DNA from: Rachycentron canadum
Taxonomy: Eukaryota > Chordata > Actinopteri > Carangiformes > Rachycentridae
Length of the DNA: 64,000 nucleotides
Direction of reading: 5' to 3'
NCBI GenBank assembly: GCA_038496675.1
Contig: CM076656.1
Location: 3,344,013-3,408,012, forward strand
This document shows, one piece after another, positions 11,950 to 24,371 of this stretch (within the stretch, counting starts at the first letter, position 1; each line of letters begins with the position of its first letter). The notes beneath the pieces are model-generated. The model saw nothing but the letters and a program-made list of their open reading frames with translations, did not search any database and was not told the origin of the DNA. The translations under genes and the position numbers were made by a program.

Positions 11950-14479
11950 TACAGGGTGTGGATTGAAATAGCATGAACAGCTCATTGACACTGATCTAGA
12001 CATTGAAGTAATTCAATTAGTGTCAGGTTAATAGTGGCATTAAACAGGTTTGAAATGCATTTAGCAATTATGAGGTCTTTCAAAGTGAAGTTATTTAAAT
12101 GAGCTACAAAGACATTAGATTATCTATGTCGACATTGCAACACCACAAAATTGAAGTAAAATTACTCATGTTTTAGCTGTAAACTAAATCTGAAGAGCAA
12201 CAGTAAGATGCATTGACATGAGGAACACTAGTTGCAAGTCACAATTTCAGAAAATTTCCATTAAACATAACAGAGACAACCACAACTTAACTCAAGCTAC
12301 AGCTACTTTTTGTAGAAAAAACCTTCCAGCAAAGAGAAGAAGAGTTTTTACTGATTACTTTGACATAGCCACATTGAGTCTTAAGTGAAAGTTTTAATTC
12401 AGGTTTGAAGTATGTCTAAATCTATATTTGTACATTTTAACTGCTGTCCTGTTGGTTTTACCATAGGAAACTCAGTAGGAGAGCAAGTGAAGGAATGTGA
12501 AGAGCTGCAGGTGCTCATGTGGGTCAGGCATTCATCAATCTCTCCAACACACAGAATTAGGCTAATGGGATTGAAGCTCCCCATTGAAAGCACTTTGGAG
12601 AATCAGTGATGAAAACACAGTAATAGTAAGGCTAAAACCTGCAGTAGAGGATTTGTAAACCAGCTGAAGACGCTGGCTGCTTCGTCTGCCTGCACAGAAG
12701 TGAGGGGGGTGAAACCAACAGCGTGCCAGTGCTCCTGTCTGTTTTGCCCATAGATGGCAATTGGAGACTTTTCAACACAACAACCTTTTAGCAACAAATC
12801 CAAGTCTATTCAAATCCAGATGCTCTCAGCAAGGAAGAACCAAACCTTGTGTGTTTATGTTCGCTACACAGGTATAAACTATGTATTTGAGCCTTCTGGT
12901 GCTTTTGGCCTCTACTCTTAGTACAAATAGGTGTAGGCAGACTCTTTCAGCTGTGACAAAACAAAAGGAATTTTGTTTTGTCAGACTAACAGTCCAAAAC
13001 CAAACATACTACCTTTTGTTGAACAGTCCAAAAATCTTTGTTAAACAGTAGAAAACCAGAGTACAGTGCTTCCATTAACGTTTTATGGTTTGATGTCTAT
13101 GTTTAAGTGAGAAAAAAGCGTGTATACAGTGAGATGATTTTCCTCCTTACTGTGATGAGTGACTATACTATTTTTTTTTAAATGATTTTTGAATTTATGT
13201 GCTGAAGTCTCTCTGATTTGTCATGTGTTTGATTACCTGTACAAGCCAAAAACATACATTCCTATATGGAAATTTTATCCATGAATTATTTCTTAATTGA
13301 TTTTCAACAATATGTATTATTTCCTGATACTGGTGTCATGCAATGAAATTAACTAGACCATGACCGTGATTGTATCCACATTGCCACCCCTAACTCGATA
13401 TCTGCTAACTTGAATATCAACAAAGGTAGCTTGAAATGCCCGTCCAGTTAGGGCTGTATGTGTACAATGTCTGCCTCAGGGAAGCTGAGGTATTGTAACC
13501 TGTCCAGGAGATGAAAGCTGGCTATTTGAGCCACCTTGAGCCATGACATCAACATGAATTAATCTTTAGCTATGTAGGCGTCTGTGAGGGGAGAGACTCT
13601 AAAAGCATTGATCTTAGCTCTCAGTTTGTGTTTGTTGAAGAGGTAGTATTTTTGGCTACAAGATTTAAAGGTGTGGAGGTGGGATGAACAGCATGTAGAT
13701 TCTGCTCCATGTGGTTTGCCCCTATCCAGGAGGTAAGACTAGCTTGCGGATATCTGGCAGATTTTTTTTTTGGTCAACACCAACATTGCAGATGAATTAA
13801 TGAGCAGACTTTCACTTTCTGTCCTGTCTGTGCTTAAAGGGATTGTTCAAAGTAGGTGTACAGGATCAATTCTAAAAAATGCTTCAGAAAACATTGGTAT
13901 TCATCTAATGTAACTGAATCATCAGATTTAATCAAACATCAAAATAATTGACTCTGGACTTGGTGAATCGAAACTGAGCAGAAGTGGGAGATGAGTGCTA
14001 TTATCCAGGCCTATGCACTGGTCAGAGCAGGTGATATTAAAATCAACCAAGCTCTGCTACAGAAATAAATCACACCTGAACAGGGCTTTAGACAAAATGA
14101 ATGTTCATCACAGAGATGCAGGCCTGTTCTTCTGTCCAATTTTCCTCCTACTTGCCTCTTGTTTTTCTTACCTCCCCTTTCAAAACCTCTCTCAAAATGC
14201 CAATCTTCTCCTCCCTCCCAACCTCTAGCACACACACAAACACACTCAAAAATCCTTTCTCCTCTCCCCCGTCACATTCTTGGCAGAGACATTTTTTTTC
14301 TGGTTGTTTTCGAGGAAGATGAACACAGACACAAACACACACTGCAGACTGAGCCTGGGGGTCTTCATACTGATGCCAGTGTTTCAGACAAGTTGACATT
14401 TCCCACCCAGTCTGTGCCATGTGTGCTTTGGTGTGTATGTGTGTGTATCTGTGTGTGTGCTCTGCTCTGGAATGCACTG

Positions 14480-14725
14480 TGTGTAATTAGTCTATTGTCC
14501 TAGCAGCATTTTCTATGCTAATTAACCTTGCCTTTTCTCATGGAATGAACCCAGGATGTCTGGCTCTCTCATTGGCTGGGGAGGACCTGTCTAGCCGTCT
14601 GATTGGTTATCACAGTGTTTCAACAGTGGGATCTCCACACAGGGCATCTTAGCCCTCCTCGAGCGGGAGCTAAATGACTAATTTATTCTTTCACCCCGCG
14701 ACTGAAGCTCATTAAAGGAGAGCAG
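14480..14725 (+). promoter_or_regulatory. Candidate conserved enhancer in intron 1
   Basis: Within about 240 bases lie GTAATTAG, GCTAATTAACC, TCATTGGCT, TGATTGGTTATCA, ACTAATTTATT and CTCATTAAAG. This is an unusual cluster of homeodomain-type and CCAAT/PBX-type motifs, with complex, non-repetitive sequence and a raised GC content compared with its surroundings. No direct proof of conservation is possible here. Confidence 0.3.
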
Positions 14726-15800
14726 TGGCTTTGTCAGTGCGAAAGACTGCAGAAGCAGACCTGTGACCCATTTTTGAGTCTGAATCTGGGCAGGAAACAA
14801 ATTTCCTTTGTCCAGCAGCCACAGTAGCATGTGTCCAATTAGGCATCTGCAAAGAAAAATTATAATAGTGCAGAATGTCCAAAATTTGTGTGGAGTCTAG
14901 CTGATACAAGATTTTCAAGGCTGATATCGATATTTAAGGGATATATAACAAAAAGAGATATCAGTATATCTGCTCCGCTAATCTCCATTTAAATCTCAGT
15001 ACACCCTAAATTACCACATTCACTTTGACTCATGAACTAAGGCCATTTACTTGTTGATTTTTACATTTAATGCATTCAGTAACAAACTTTAAAGTAAATA
15101 CAATGTGGGGGTCTTATTCATGGCAAGGGAAAGTTGAAGGGTGAGATTTGTTATTGCATTTTTACCAGTCGACCTACATTCAAACCCTTTGGTGTGAACT
15201 TTCACTAGTGACTGAAAGAATGAGAATGATTGTCTATGTACACTTTGACCTGCTATAGTAAGCCTTATTCATTGCAGACATTTTGACTCGTCAAAACAGG
15301 ATAAGCACGGGTGTTCATCACAGTTACATACAATACCAGGACCTTGAACTTAAAGCAGCTAAATTGAGTTCAGCCTTCACTTATTTTGTAATTTATGCTG
15401 CTTTTCCTCCTGTGAAGGGTCAAAATGTTTTCTGTGAACTGGGCCTCAAACTACCACCAGCAGTTTTATCACAAATACTCAGTATGGAAAGGTCAACCTC
15501 ATTTCCTTGATTTGTCAGTAAAATGTGGCATTTCAGGTCTAAATTTAAATGTTAAATATATTTTTCCCTTTTTAGGTATATTTGTATTGTAGTTTGAACA
15601 CAAATGCATTATGATAGAGGGCCTGCTGTTACTGTTATGTTTGTGAAGGCCCTTCCTGTAATTGTGATGATTATGTGACAGGATGTTGATGTTGTGTTAC
15701 TGCTGCTTATAACTTGGCTAATACTGCACCTTTCTGTTTCTACTCACAGATTAGTTAATATGGCATGTCTATACCCATACCAATTTTCACCCATGTCTGT

Positions 15801-15960
15801 TTACTGGTGTGTTTGTCAGCAGGATTACGTAAAAAGCTGAGCCGATTTGTACCAAACGTGCTGAATGGAAGGGGAGGTGGGTGGGCTGGGAAGAACCTTG
15901 ATTAATTCTAGGAGCAGATCCAGATCATTTGCAATGGATTTTAACTTTTTCCTATCAAGT
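15801..15960 (+). repeat. Dispersed repeat (CAGCAGGATTACG type)
   Basis: GTCAGCAGGATTACGTAAAAA, GCCGATTTGTACCAAACGTG, AAGAACCTTGATTAA and GGAGCAGATCCAGATCA follow the order of a common teleost repeat (GCAGGATTAC...ACCGATTTCCACCAAACTTGG...GAACCCATT...GGATCCGGATCA). Confidence 0.5.
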
Positions 15961-17269
15961 CTGGCATATGGTGTTTGAGCAAATTTTCTGGTTGAATCTG
16001 TATTTGTTCATTTTAAATGTCATTTATCGTCCTGTACAGCTTTACATGGGTTTCATTCATTAACAGCCAAATTTACTGTCAATGAACAACCAAGTTAACC
16101 AAGTATATAACTAAGTGTTCTTTATTCCCTAAAACTAGGGCTTACGCCTAGAGTCGCCATGTTTTAAAGGTTTTTTGTAATAAAATGATGGATTGGTTTC
16201 TTATTGGCAACCTTGTTTTATTAATTGCATAAACTAAAATTAGTGTTGTACTAGGGTTATTTGACTATGTTGAATATTAGATTGAAAACCAAGAGTTCAG
16301 GGTTTATTGAGGTAGAACCCAAATTTTAATAATGTGTACGCCTGTATGTCATCTTAACTCGCATGTGGGTGAGTTATATAGGAAGATCATTGACAGTTAT
16401 TGCAATAGTAGTAATTGCTGTCGGTGGTATTTCATAATAGAGTAGGGCATTTGAATGCCAGGGAAAATAAGATGCTGGGTTCTCTGAATGGAAAGTGTCA
16501 GTTACAGTGCAGGTGCTGCAGCAGTGTGGGTTACTGAGTGCAGACCAGATTGTTGCTCCCAGATTCAGTCAGCTATGCTATAACCCTCATCATCATTCTC
16601 ATCCTCCGACTGTTTTTCCTGCAAGCTGAGAAACTCAGAGCCCAGAGATGTTGTCATTTCCCCAGTGAGCCACTCAGTGTTCAGTTTGCCTCAAAACTAC
16701 AGGATGAGCTCATACTCTATTACTTATTCATGGACACCGTCACACAGGCTGACGCAACCGCAGGCAGACACACTTGCCATACGGTGGTGGACAGGCATGT
16801 ATGGTGGTAACAGACAGGCAGGCATTTACCCGTTACCAATGCAGCAGAATGCAGATAATGACAGAACAAAGACAACTCAGTGAAATATGTTTGTGTGTAA
16901 CATCCTGTAGAGCAGCTTCTTATCTCTGTTACTGTTGGACATCCTAGCTGCATCTTTTTGGGTTAGATTTTTGTGTTGCTTGAAAATGCTTAAATGGGCA
17001 CTCTGATATTTCTTAATTGTCTAGGATCTTTTTAAACATCTTTGTCACTGATAAACTGGCATTAGGAAGTTCTCAACTCTGCCAGTCTATGTTTCACTCT
17101 GTCACAGTTTAGCTTTAATATGCTAGACTGCTTTTGTTTGTCTCAGTGGTTGCACTTAGTCAGCATATATCTTAAGCTGTTTCTGGACTGCAGGCACTGT
17201 CGGGTTTTTCCGTTTTTGAATCAGTTTTCTCTCCAGATCACAGTGGAAGTTGACAGTTGTAGGCTTCAG

Positions 17270-17370
17270 TGATTCACTTGGCGTGGGCTTCATGGACAGT
17301 GATCGCATAAAGTAATTGCAAAGGGAGTATTAATTAACAAGTGAATGCAAAGAGGGTTAATGCTAATTCA
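17270..17370 (+). promoter_or_regulatory. Candidate regulatory patch in intron 1
   Basis: TAATTGCAAAG, TATTAATTAACAAG, GAATGCAAAGAG and TTAATGCTAATTCATTG follow one another closely. The two TGCAAAG words and the TAAT cores suggest POU/homeodomain binding. Inference only. Confidence 0.2.
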
Positions 17371-19788
17371 TTGCTGATTTTTAGGGGCATTTTTAACCCC
17401 CGTTTTTAGTTTCACAGACATTTTTAGTTTGGACCAAACTACAAAATAAAATATTCATTCTATATAAAATAAAATATTCTGTATAAATATAGAAATCATA
17501 GAAGAATTACAAAAAAAAGCTGTGACATCAGGGCCCAAATGAAACTCGATCATTGTAGAGAAATTCTCTGTCCTTATTTTCCTATACATGACATTTTTGT
17601 CATTTTGCTCAAAGCAGGAAAAATGCTTGTCGCCATTGGTGACCAAACCATGATCTTCAGATTAAGGATCAAGAATTGGGCAAAAAAGATTTTTTGCTAG
17701 TATTGCTAATCTCATCCCATCAACCAAGTAGTTATTCTCCATTCTCACCCACTCAGTACACAATGAGGTGACTAGAGTTTAAAAATACAATGCTGCTCAG
17801 CAGTGGCTGTCTTTATGTTTGAAGAAAATGATAACCTAACAAATAAGGAGGTCAGCCGTCTCGTATTTCCCATGGTGACCCTTATTTGCTCCAGTCCAGG
17901 CTTTGGATTTTGTTGACACACTGAGAACAATCAACATACTGGCACTAATGGACCATATGTGTGTGACAATGTGGATTTAGATCTTTCAGCAACTCTAAAT
18001 GTATTCCTGGTTATTTCTGAAAGTGGTGTAGTGTCTTGGTGGGCAGCAGTGGTGTAAAGATCAGCATGTGGGTTTATGATGCAAATTAGACCACCAGTGT
18101 GGCTGGAGAATGCAGGGTTAAGAGTAAAATGCGCACCACCTCCCCCTCCCGTCTTATAACACTGTGCAGTCCTTAAACAAAGCATTAAATGACAAGCAAC
18201 TGCTGCAGCGGGTAACAGATAAGACCTGGGCAGCTGCCAGGTGTGAATGTGTGAAACAGAGTATCCACTCAGACTTTAGCACTTTTTGCATTTTACCCCA
18301 TTCACCACAAAGTTATTTTACAAAGCATGTACATCAATTTGCTGTGTAAAATAGCCCCTCAGCTCTATATTTTATAAAATTCCTTAAGACAAAAACATAT
18401 TGTGAAATGCATAAAGTGAAATTGGTCATTTGTTACTTAAAAATGCTGTTCAGCAACAAATTTGATGATGTGTATCCTTGAATCAACAAATATGGAATTT
18501 AAACAGTTCTGGCCACACTTACCACACACTGATAACATAACTTTGACCAAAAGTAAAGATGCTTTTGCCCAGGACACACACAGAACATAACATGGTGGGA
18601 AGAACATGGAGATTGTTAGTTATCAGTACAAATGGACATTTGACAAAAAATCAGCCTCTAGTGTGTGCGTTTCTGTGTAATGTATGAGTGTGTTCAGGGA
18701 GGTATGAATGATGGGGCTTTTCCAGTTGAGCAGAGCTATTGTTGCCAGTCTGTCTATCCTGAAGACAAACTGTGTGACATCAACAGGGTAGAGGTGAACC
18801 GCTGTCATAAAGTTATTGTCATGTTATGATGTTTAGATTAGACTGATATTAAAAGTTGAAAATAAAGATGACTAGAACTTAATCTTAAAAATCACTTGAG
18901 CCCCATGGATATGGCGTTATCATTACTCGGGGAGGTGAGGAATAAAATGTTCACTGTGCTCCTATGTAATTTAATTCATCATTCTGGATGACATTTTAAC
19001 TAGGAAATTACAGAATATATGGTCTTTAATAAACATGGACATTCAGCAGGACAAAAATAAAATCCTCCAATTGAGCTGATTCTAAACAAAAAATAGAACA
19101 ACAAACTGCTCTTCTTGGTGAAAAGACCCTAAAAAATCCACTTCTAAAATACAAGCATTTCACCTTGGATAGAATTAAAATTACTAGAGAATCACTTCAC
19201 AGAAAAACAGACACATTTTTCAGTTTTTCCATATTTTTTCTCTGTCTTTTAGCATTCACATGTAATTTTTAAATTTAGAGATTGTGAACTATAATATATT
19301 TATTCATCGTCATATTTACCCTGCTGTAGGTTTGGCCACATGTAATGTAAGTAATTCATGAGGTAAATGTGTTGCTACAGTTTGATTTATACATGTGTGG
19401 TTAAAAATGGTAAGATGTATGAGGCATACAGCATGTGTGACAGGAAACACTTTTACAGCTGAGTCACTGGCAGGAGGACGTGTATTTTATTTGTGTGAAT
19501 AAGTACAGAGTTATATTCAGGCAGACAGATGGCTGAGTCATGTAACCATGACTTTAAATTTAGTTTTCCATCCAGCTGTCAAATCTACCTCCATCTCCAT
19601 TTTACTTTTTGCTCATTCATTTTCACCATCTGTTAAAATCCTTTTAAATGTTGTTTTGAATTTGGAAAATTTGCGATATGTTTTTTTTTGTTGCTGTTGC
19701 ATTCATATGAATTAGAAGTATCTATTTCTCTCTCTCATCTTTCTTCTCCTGCTCCTTACCCTCTACGTTTTCTTCTTTCCATCTTCAG

Positions 19789-19904
19789 GACCAGTTTGAG
19801 AATCTGGACAAACACACTCAGTGGGGGATCGATTTCCTGGAGCGCTATGCAAAGTTTGTCAAGGAGAGGCTGGACATTGAGCAAAACTATGCCAAGCAGC
19901 TACG
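19789..19904 (+). CDS. fnbp1l: fnbp1l exon 2 (start of F-BAR)
   Basis: Follows a pyrimidine-rich tract ending in TTCAG and encodes DQFENLDKHTQWGIDFLERY and on to YAKQLR, the first F-BAR helix. It starts in phase 0 at the Asp that in mammals follows MSWGTELW. The donor is GTACACAC, cutting the last Arg codon after CG. No stop-free extension upstream carries a recognisable start, so exon 1 must lie elsewhere. Confidence 0.95.
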
Positions 19905-20891
19905 GTACACACACACACACATACACAAACAGCCACAAATACACCCAGGCAGGTATACACATCAAAGCTTTCACGATACTGAGCTAAAGGTGACAAACTC
20001 GTACCCCTTTTTAGTCTGGAAATTGACATTCTTGCATGATACAGCTGCAAAGTTGACATTATTGAGTAACTCTGCATCAAACAAGCTAGCCTGCAACATG
20101 CTTTATGGAAATGATGCTTGTAAGTTTTTGGGTGTTCTGACCAGGGCAGAACACACGTCAGGATCAGGCTTCGATGCGTCAAATTAGCCAGCCAGTAATA
20201 AATTCTTGGCCTTGTGACATTGTTCTCCTGAACAATCGTTAGTTCTTAAAACAAATATTTACATATGTAAACATGGTTTTATAAATCAAAGTGGAGCTCA
20301 AGTGGACTCTGTCTTCTTCTCTCCCAGTTGATAGAAAGAGGGTAAATTTGTCAATACATAGCAAACTAGAGGGGTAACCAGAGGGTTATTGACTAAGGGC
20401 TGCAGGTTTACTAAAATGAATGAGGGGGGGCATGGAAACTTGGTAAAGAACAAGCCCAGCACTCATTTCTCTTCCAGGTTGGTATCTCAGCATTACATTA
20501 CGAATGGAATTAACGTGAATTAGCAACATCTGAAATAATCTGCTGGCGATAAGGTTAACAATGGGTCATACCAGCTAAATTGAGAAGCTGCTATCTAAAG
20601 TACACAGGTCTTAATATAATGAGAAAAGCAAAGTCAGACTCAGGGCAAATTCAAGTGGTAAGAAAATTCCCAGATTGGCTCCAAAACCGATATTTAGCAT
20701 TGGCTTGGAACATCCCTATGAAACATTGAAAATGTTGAAATAAAAGCAGATTGTCTAATAATGGATTTATTTGTTGTTAATCCAATGTTGAAATGCTTGT
20801 TGAGACAACTCAACAAGCATTTCTAGTAATCATTAAAAACCACAGTCTGAGTGGTTACTGGTGTGTGATATCAAATGGGAAATCCCCTCAG

Positions 20892-20941
<50 letters not shown>

Positions 20942-23900
20942 CACAGCTGCAGGTCTGAAGAATGATACAACTCTGTGACTTTGTGTTGCACAGTGTGCAT
21001 GTTTTTGTATTACATGTGGGTCTGACAATAAATCAGGCAGAAAGGCTCCTTCTTTTGTCATTTATAACAAGACACACGCACACACACATTTTCACACATG
21101 CATTCCTTTGCTCTGTAGTTGAATCATAAACTGCTGCAGTCTGTGTTGTCAGAGCCTGAGGGAATAGACAGGCATCGACTTTGATGTTTAAATCTTTGAT
21201 TCATCTTTAATAATATACTGAGATCCTCCCTCTGTCTGTCTGTGTGTGTATTTGTAAGTTTGTGCGTGCATGTGTGGGTGTGTGCGCCTGTCTGACAGTC
21301 CTCATCTCCTGTCTGTTTATCTGTCTCTCTACCATGCTTACAATATCAGACAGTATTTTTAACCTCTTCGTCTGCCTCTCTTTCTTATTAGGAACTTGGT
21401 AAAGAAATACTGTCCAAAACGCTCCAAGGATGAGGAGCCGAGGTGAGCAGAGTCAATAGAGTTTTTCTGTTTCACCTGTGTCTTTCAGCTTTTATTTACT
21501 TATTCAACATCTGCAGACTGCAAGGGCAAAAGGGACACAGTTTTCCTTCTAGTGCTGAAAATAATTTTTCAAGTTTGACACTAGGTTTTTTATGTGGTGT
21601 CACAAATTCTGTCTGTCTGCAAATTTACCAGTTTAAGAGTTTAATTGGTCTTATGACAAAAGGGCAGAGAGGAAGCGTTTTAGGCAATTCAGGAAACACT
21701 TTATTTTAATAGCACATAAATAAAGTGAGAATAAATATCTAATCTCAGGTCCACTCTTTGTTCATTATCCTCACAGACATAGTGATATTGACACCCAGTC
21801 TTTTTCACAATTCTATATCTTAAGCATCTGCAATTTACTTAGGTTCAAATGCATTTTAACAATATCAGTGCTTGATATGAAATGGTACAAAACTTCTGAA
21901 AGTGATGAAATGAAAACAGTGTGATTGTTTTTTTATTTTTAGAGAGGAGTCAGCAGCTTGGAAAAATTATTTTACTCGTGTCATTATAACCAAAAGAAAC
22001 TATAACGTCCAAAAAAATGGATATTTCTACATTGTTAAAATTTTGAACATAATAAAAGTTGCACTCAATGCAATCAGATGAGCCATAATGATGCGATCAG
22101 CTGAGCCATAATGATGCAATTTATTTAAAAAATCACATTGTGGACAAATCATAGTTTGTTCACATTTTTCCCTACAGATATGTGTTTGTCATTTAGCCTT
22201 TTGTCTTGCTTGGACTCTTTAAAATGTCACAGCAGATTGATCTGGCAGCAGACCACAGAGGAAGCATGTCATATGCAGTGTTAAAGACATTCCATGTGTG
22301 TCTGTTGTGCAGGTTTACATCATGCCTGTCGTTCTACTCCATACTGAACGAACTGAATGACTATGCTGGTCAGAGGGAGGTGGTGGCAGAGGACATGGCT
22401 CACAAGGTGTATGGAGAGCTGATGAGGTACAGCCAAGACCTCAAAGCTGAGAGGAAGCACGTGAGTACAATAAGAAATTCGTGTAAAATCGTTTTTATTG
22501 CATCTATTGATAATTAAGACCACATGGCCCAGAAAACGTGTTGCTTCCTCTCACAAAGCGGATGTAGCTGTCTTCCCTCTGTATCCTCTGTGTCGCTTAA
22601 TATGCATTTTCTGTTTGGCTTCACTCAAGAGGATGAATATGTTGGATGTGATGTTAACCATCTGTCTTTTACTTCACTCACCATCTGCTGATGCTATAAA
22701 CTGAAAATCTCAGATCCACATGGTTTGGAAGAAAAGCGTCTTCCTATTGTTTTGGGCTTGAAAACATAAAATCTCACTCAATATAATGGATAATGTACAT
22801 GTTGTTCTGAGTTGTGATCTTGCTTGTTTATGTTTGTCAGACTGATGCCTTGAATTTTGAATTATAATGCCTATATAACTTTTATTTGCTTTTTTTTGTG
22901 GTAGAACACTACATGTACCACATTTTGGAAGATAGTCAAGCAGTCCCACAGGCAACCATCTACAGGCTGATGCTAAAATGAAAGGTTGCTGGTTTGATGC
23001 CTTGCAGTGAGGAAGGCATGGATTTGTGATCTTATGGTTGGAGGGCTGCTGGGATTGTCTTTAAGATGGATAGTGTGCTATTCAGCAAGGCACTGAGCCT
23101 TTCTTGTTGAGGCATTATATAATTACATTTTTAAAGTTAAAAAAATTATTCTTGACCTTGTAAATTGGAGTTTTTACTGGAATTTTAACCATGTCACATG
23201 CTCTTTATGAGCAGATGGACTTTGCTCAGTTATCATGCAGATGAACTCTTTACATGTGAGGTCAGTAGCTGTTTCTGATTTAATGCAATCTATAGCACTT
23301 CTTCTCAGTGTTTAAATTCTGCATTTAAGTTCATTCTCGACCAATTAAAGATCCACCTACCAGCCTTTTCCTGACCATGTCACATGGCTGTTATAACAAC
23401 AATACGTCTCCATGACAAATGAGCAAACTCCATCTTCTTATGCAAAGACATTTTAAAAGGATCTTGAGATCAGATTGTTTTGTCAAATTACATATATTTT
23501 TTCAAACATATAATACGAAATGTATCGTCACATGCTAAATGCAGATTTGACTGGTTTCTGTAATAAGTAGCTGGTTTACAGTGTAATTCAATCTCAGTGT
23601 TATTTTACTGCTTTAGTCACTGGACTCTTGTAAATCTGTGGCTGTGGCCTCAGCATTTTTCCTCCCAGTGAATTGTTATTGTGTATGTGGCACAAATTTG
23701 TTCAGTCCTATCATTTTGTGTTTATACATATGACTGTCTTTATATATTTACATGTATTTTCCTGTGTTTCTGTGCAAATGTCTCTCGTCTCTATGTGTAT
23801 GTTTATGTGTGTGTATGTTTGTGTGGGTGTGGAAATGAGCAGCATCTACAGGAGGGCAGGAAGGCCCAGCAGTATTTGGATCACTGCTGGAAACAGATGG

Positions 23901-24307
23901 ACAATGTAAGTGAGGAGGGAGGGAGAAGGAGGGGTGAAGGGGAAAGTGAAAAGTGTTTAGTGGAAATATTCTGTTAGGGACAGCCAGCTGTGCTCATTTC
24001 ATACTTGTTTGCATGAGGAATGCAAGATATGCTAACAAAGGTAACTGCAGGTCAAATGGATCTGCTTTTGCCCCAATTCTACACATATCATTATTTAATG
24101 AAGACACAAATGGGGCATTTCTGGCACTTGTATATATTTTTTATATTAGAAATGAGCATTAAGGTCTCCTCTGTTCTGTCCTGTCCAAATTAATGACTGA
24201 AAAGACAGCAGTGTCCTTTTTTTTCTTCCTGGCAAAACCCTCAGTCTACAGGGACCAAGGACAGGGGCCAGGACCAGGAAACACACTCACTCACTCGCAC
24301 AAACACA

Positions 24308-24371
<64 letters not shown>

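Larger units (their letters stand above)
1..19788 (+). other. fnbp1l: Intron 1 of fnbp1l (3' part), no confirmed exon
   Basis: No reading frame in this stretch resembles a known protein; the longest stop-free runs are short and often made of (GT)n or purine/pyrimidine repeats. It holds three copies of the AGGGCTGCAA-type repeat, several microsatellites and other dispersed repeats listed separately. It also has candidate regulatory patches near 9280-9360, 14480-14725 and 17270-17370, and a weak candidate alternative first exon at 604-639 (see findings). Exon 1 with MSWGTELW was looked for and not found. Confidence 0.75.
19905..21391 (+). other. fnbp1l: fnbp1l intron 2
   Basis: Begins GTACACACACACACACATAC, a CA tract that includes the donor itself. 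It also holds a perfect 14-bp hairpin at 20791-20822 and a second CA repeat at 20893-20945. No exon was recognised. Confidence 0.85.

Noticed and set aside
11749..11976. Frames rich in Cys-Val or Thr-His across GT/CA repeats (also 14148, 24291, 35150, 46547, 47522)
   Set aside because: These are translations of microsatellites, not genes.
22069..22114. Short tandem units as a CRISPR-like array
   Set aside because: Two direct units without spacers in a vertebrate intron; simple tandem duplication.
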